A stretch of DNA of 64,000 nt from Bacteroidota bacterium (GTDB lineage Bacteria > Bacteroidota > Bacteroidia > J057 > JADKCL01). Positions 63,030 to 64,000 of the stretch are shown here, piece by piece. The notes under the pieces are model-generated. The model had not been told where the DNA came from. It saw nothing but the letters and a program-made list of their open reading frames with translations, and made no database searches. The DNA is taken from assembly GCA_016718825.1 (NCBI GenBank), contig JADKCL010000007.1:186001-250000 (forward strand), written 5' to 3'. The translations under genes and the position numbers were made by a program. Numbering within the stretch: the first letter of the stretch is position 1; every line of letters starts with the position of its first letter.

Positions 63030-63999
63030 TCAACTCCTTTCCCCGAAGTACCTTTCCCAATATTCCCCGTAAGCACCCAGCAAAAAGGCCCAGGCGGATT
63101 GGCTGATCTTGGCTTTGGGTGCGACCATTTCGAAGGCATGGAAACAGCCCTTGAACAATTGGAATTCAACGGGGACATGGGCCTGTTGGAGCTGCTGCAC
63201 GTACGTCAGCGTTTCATCCTTGAAGGGTTCCAAGTCGCCGACAAAGGTAATGGTGGGCGGAAGCTTCGAATAATCCGTCGCGCGCTGCCGCTGCATACGC
63301 GGGAATCGGTACATGCTGCGCATTCAGGTCCTGCAGATAGGCCTTCCAGCCAAATTTGTTGGTTTTCGCATTCCAAACGGGCGCATTGTTGTCGACGGTG
63401 GATGCTGTGTTTTGGCGGTCATCGATCATCGGATAAATGGGCATTTGAAAGGCAATCGCCACATCTTGGGTATCCGTCGCTTTCAGGCTCACGGCCGCAG
63501 TCAGTCCCCCGCCCGCGCTATGGCCGGCGACGATGAACTTATCCGCAATCATTCCAAGGGTTTCCGCATTCGCCTTCATCCACAATAAGGTCGAATAACA
63601 ATCGTCGAATGCAGCAGGGTAGGGGGCATCCAATGCGCGCCGATAGGCTGGACTAACAATGATGCAGGGTTTTGTGGCGATGAAGCGATGAATCACCTCC
63701 AAAAAGGACTCCGGACTCCCCGTAATATAGCCGCCGCCATGGATGTACAGCATGCCGGGCAATTTCCCGGTGGCATTCGCAGGCCCGAATATGCGCACAC
63801 GGATATCAGGTCCGCCCGCTGTGCCCGGAATCCACTGTTCCGCACAATTCAACCCCTTTATTTTGGCCCCCTTGGTCAGATTGCCCAATCTGTTCAGCAT
63901 CCGCACAGTCCACGCACGCCCCAACAATCCGGCAGCGAATTTCATCGGTCCGTAAAACTTGCGAAGTTCCGGATCAAGCTGTTGTTTGTTGATTTTCAT
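63030..63999 (-). pseudogene. HSL-type alpha/beta-hydrolase, one frame break
   Basis: ATG 63999 (edge of the window) gives KINKQQLDPELRKFYGPMKF, the oxyanion motif MLYIHGGGYITGSPESF, RRALDAPYPAAFDDCYSTLLWM and the nucleophile elbow VAGHSAGGGL. At a CG-dinucleotide run near 63278-63290 the frame changes; the next frame gives RATDYSKLPPTITFVGDLEPF (acid) and the catalytic His in LFKGCFHAFEMV. One base removed, or two restored, gives 322 residues, the normal length of hormone-sensitive-lipase-family esterases. Cytoplasmic. Probably intact or only recently broken. Confidence 0.82.
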
Positions 64000-64000
64000 A

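Overview
The window looks like the chromosome of an environmental Bacteroidota bacterium, probably Saprospiria- or Cytophagia-like (inference). The evidence is eight secreted proteins ending in a type IX secretion (T9SS) sorting domain plus one orphaned sorting-domain fragment, promoters of the Bacteroidota form TTG-N19/20-TAnnTTTG (best at carB and 17143), and a CarB without the C-terminal MGS-like domain, as I recall for other Bacteroidota. No rRNA, tRNA or CRISPR array was seen.

Region 1 (1-12 kb): three tandem small membrane-protein paralogs, a DDAH-type hydrolase with a downstream partner, two T9SS proteins, two tandem lipoproteins whose C-terminal halves look serpin-like, a nucleotidyltransferase-fold protein overlapping a small helical partner, and an M23 envelope peptidase. 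Region 2 (12.5-38 kb) is ordinary chromosome: carB with a clear promoter and a strong bidirectional terminator, an arylsulfotransferase-like T9SS protein, an LRR protein, a cardiolipin-synthase/YdjM pair, a DUF4173-like membrane protein, an HEXXH secreted protein, a stand-alone degenerate GyrB-like protein, a 7TMR-DISM histidine kinase abutting a CrtC-like protein, a response-regulator/adenylate-cyclase fusion, an MDR oxidoreductase and a Crp/Fnr regulator with an in-frame stop. Palindromes built from CACCAAGG/A units sit in three intergenic gaps.

Region 3 (38-64 kb) is accessory DNA, almost all on the minus strand, with marked AT-rich islands. Between 38.0 and 45.5 kb, short cargo genes are separated by 81-134 bp imperfect hairpins bounded by xxxxAAC...GTTxxxx cores. 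At two of them the upstream gene's stop codon overlaps the core, and three copies of an NmrA-type gene (one intact, two fragments) all begin at the same core. This resembles an integron cassette array, although no integrase is visible. A second dispersed element (E, about 80-100 bp, at least seven copies) lies just upstream of cargo genes from 40 to 54.6 kb. Several cargo genes resemble families common as orphan immunity or cassette genes (DUF3885-, DUF4304-, DUF7003-like). An IS5-like element with many frame breaks, a T9SS tail fragment and an epimerase remnant complete the picture.

Many genes carry single-base frame breaks, often in short homopolymers: 4786-6220, 7495-8603, 8707-9065, 17326-18317, 51751-52285, 53618-54498, 63030-63999. 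Three have isolated in-frame stops (36750, 46861, 49793). Restoring one base per break gives whole-codon, family-like proteins, so part of this is probably residual assembly error and part real decay. These genes are given as single broken loci.
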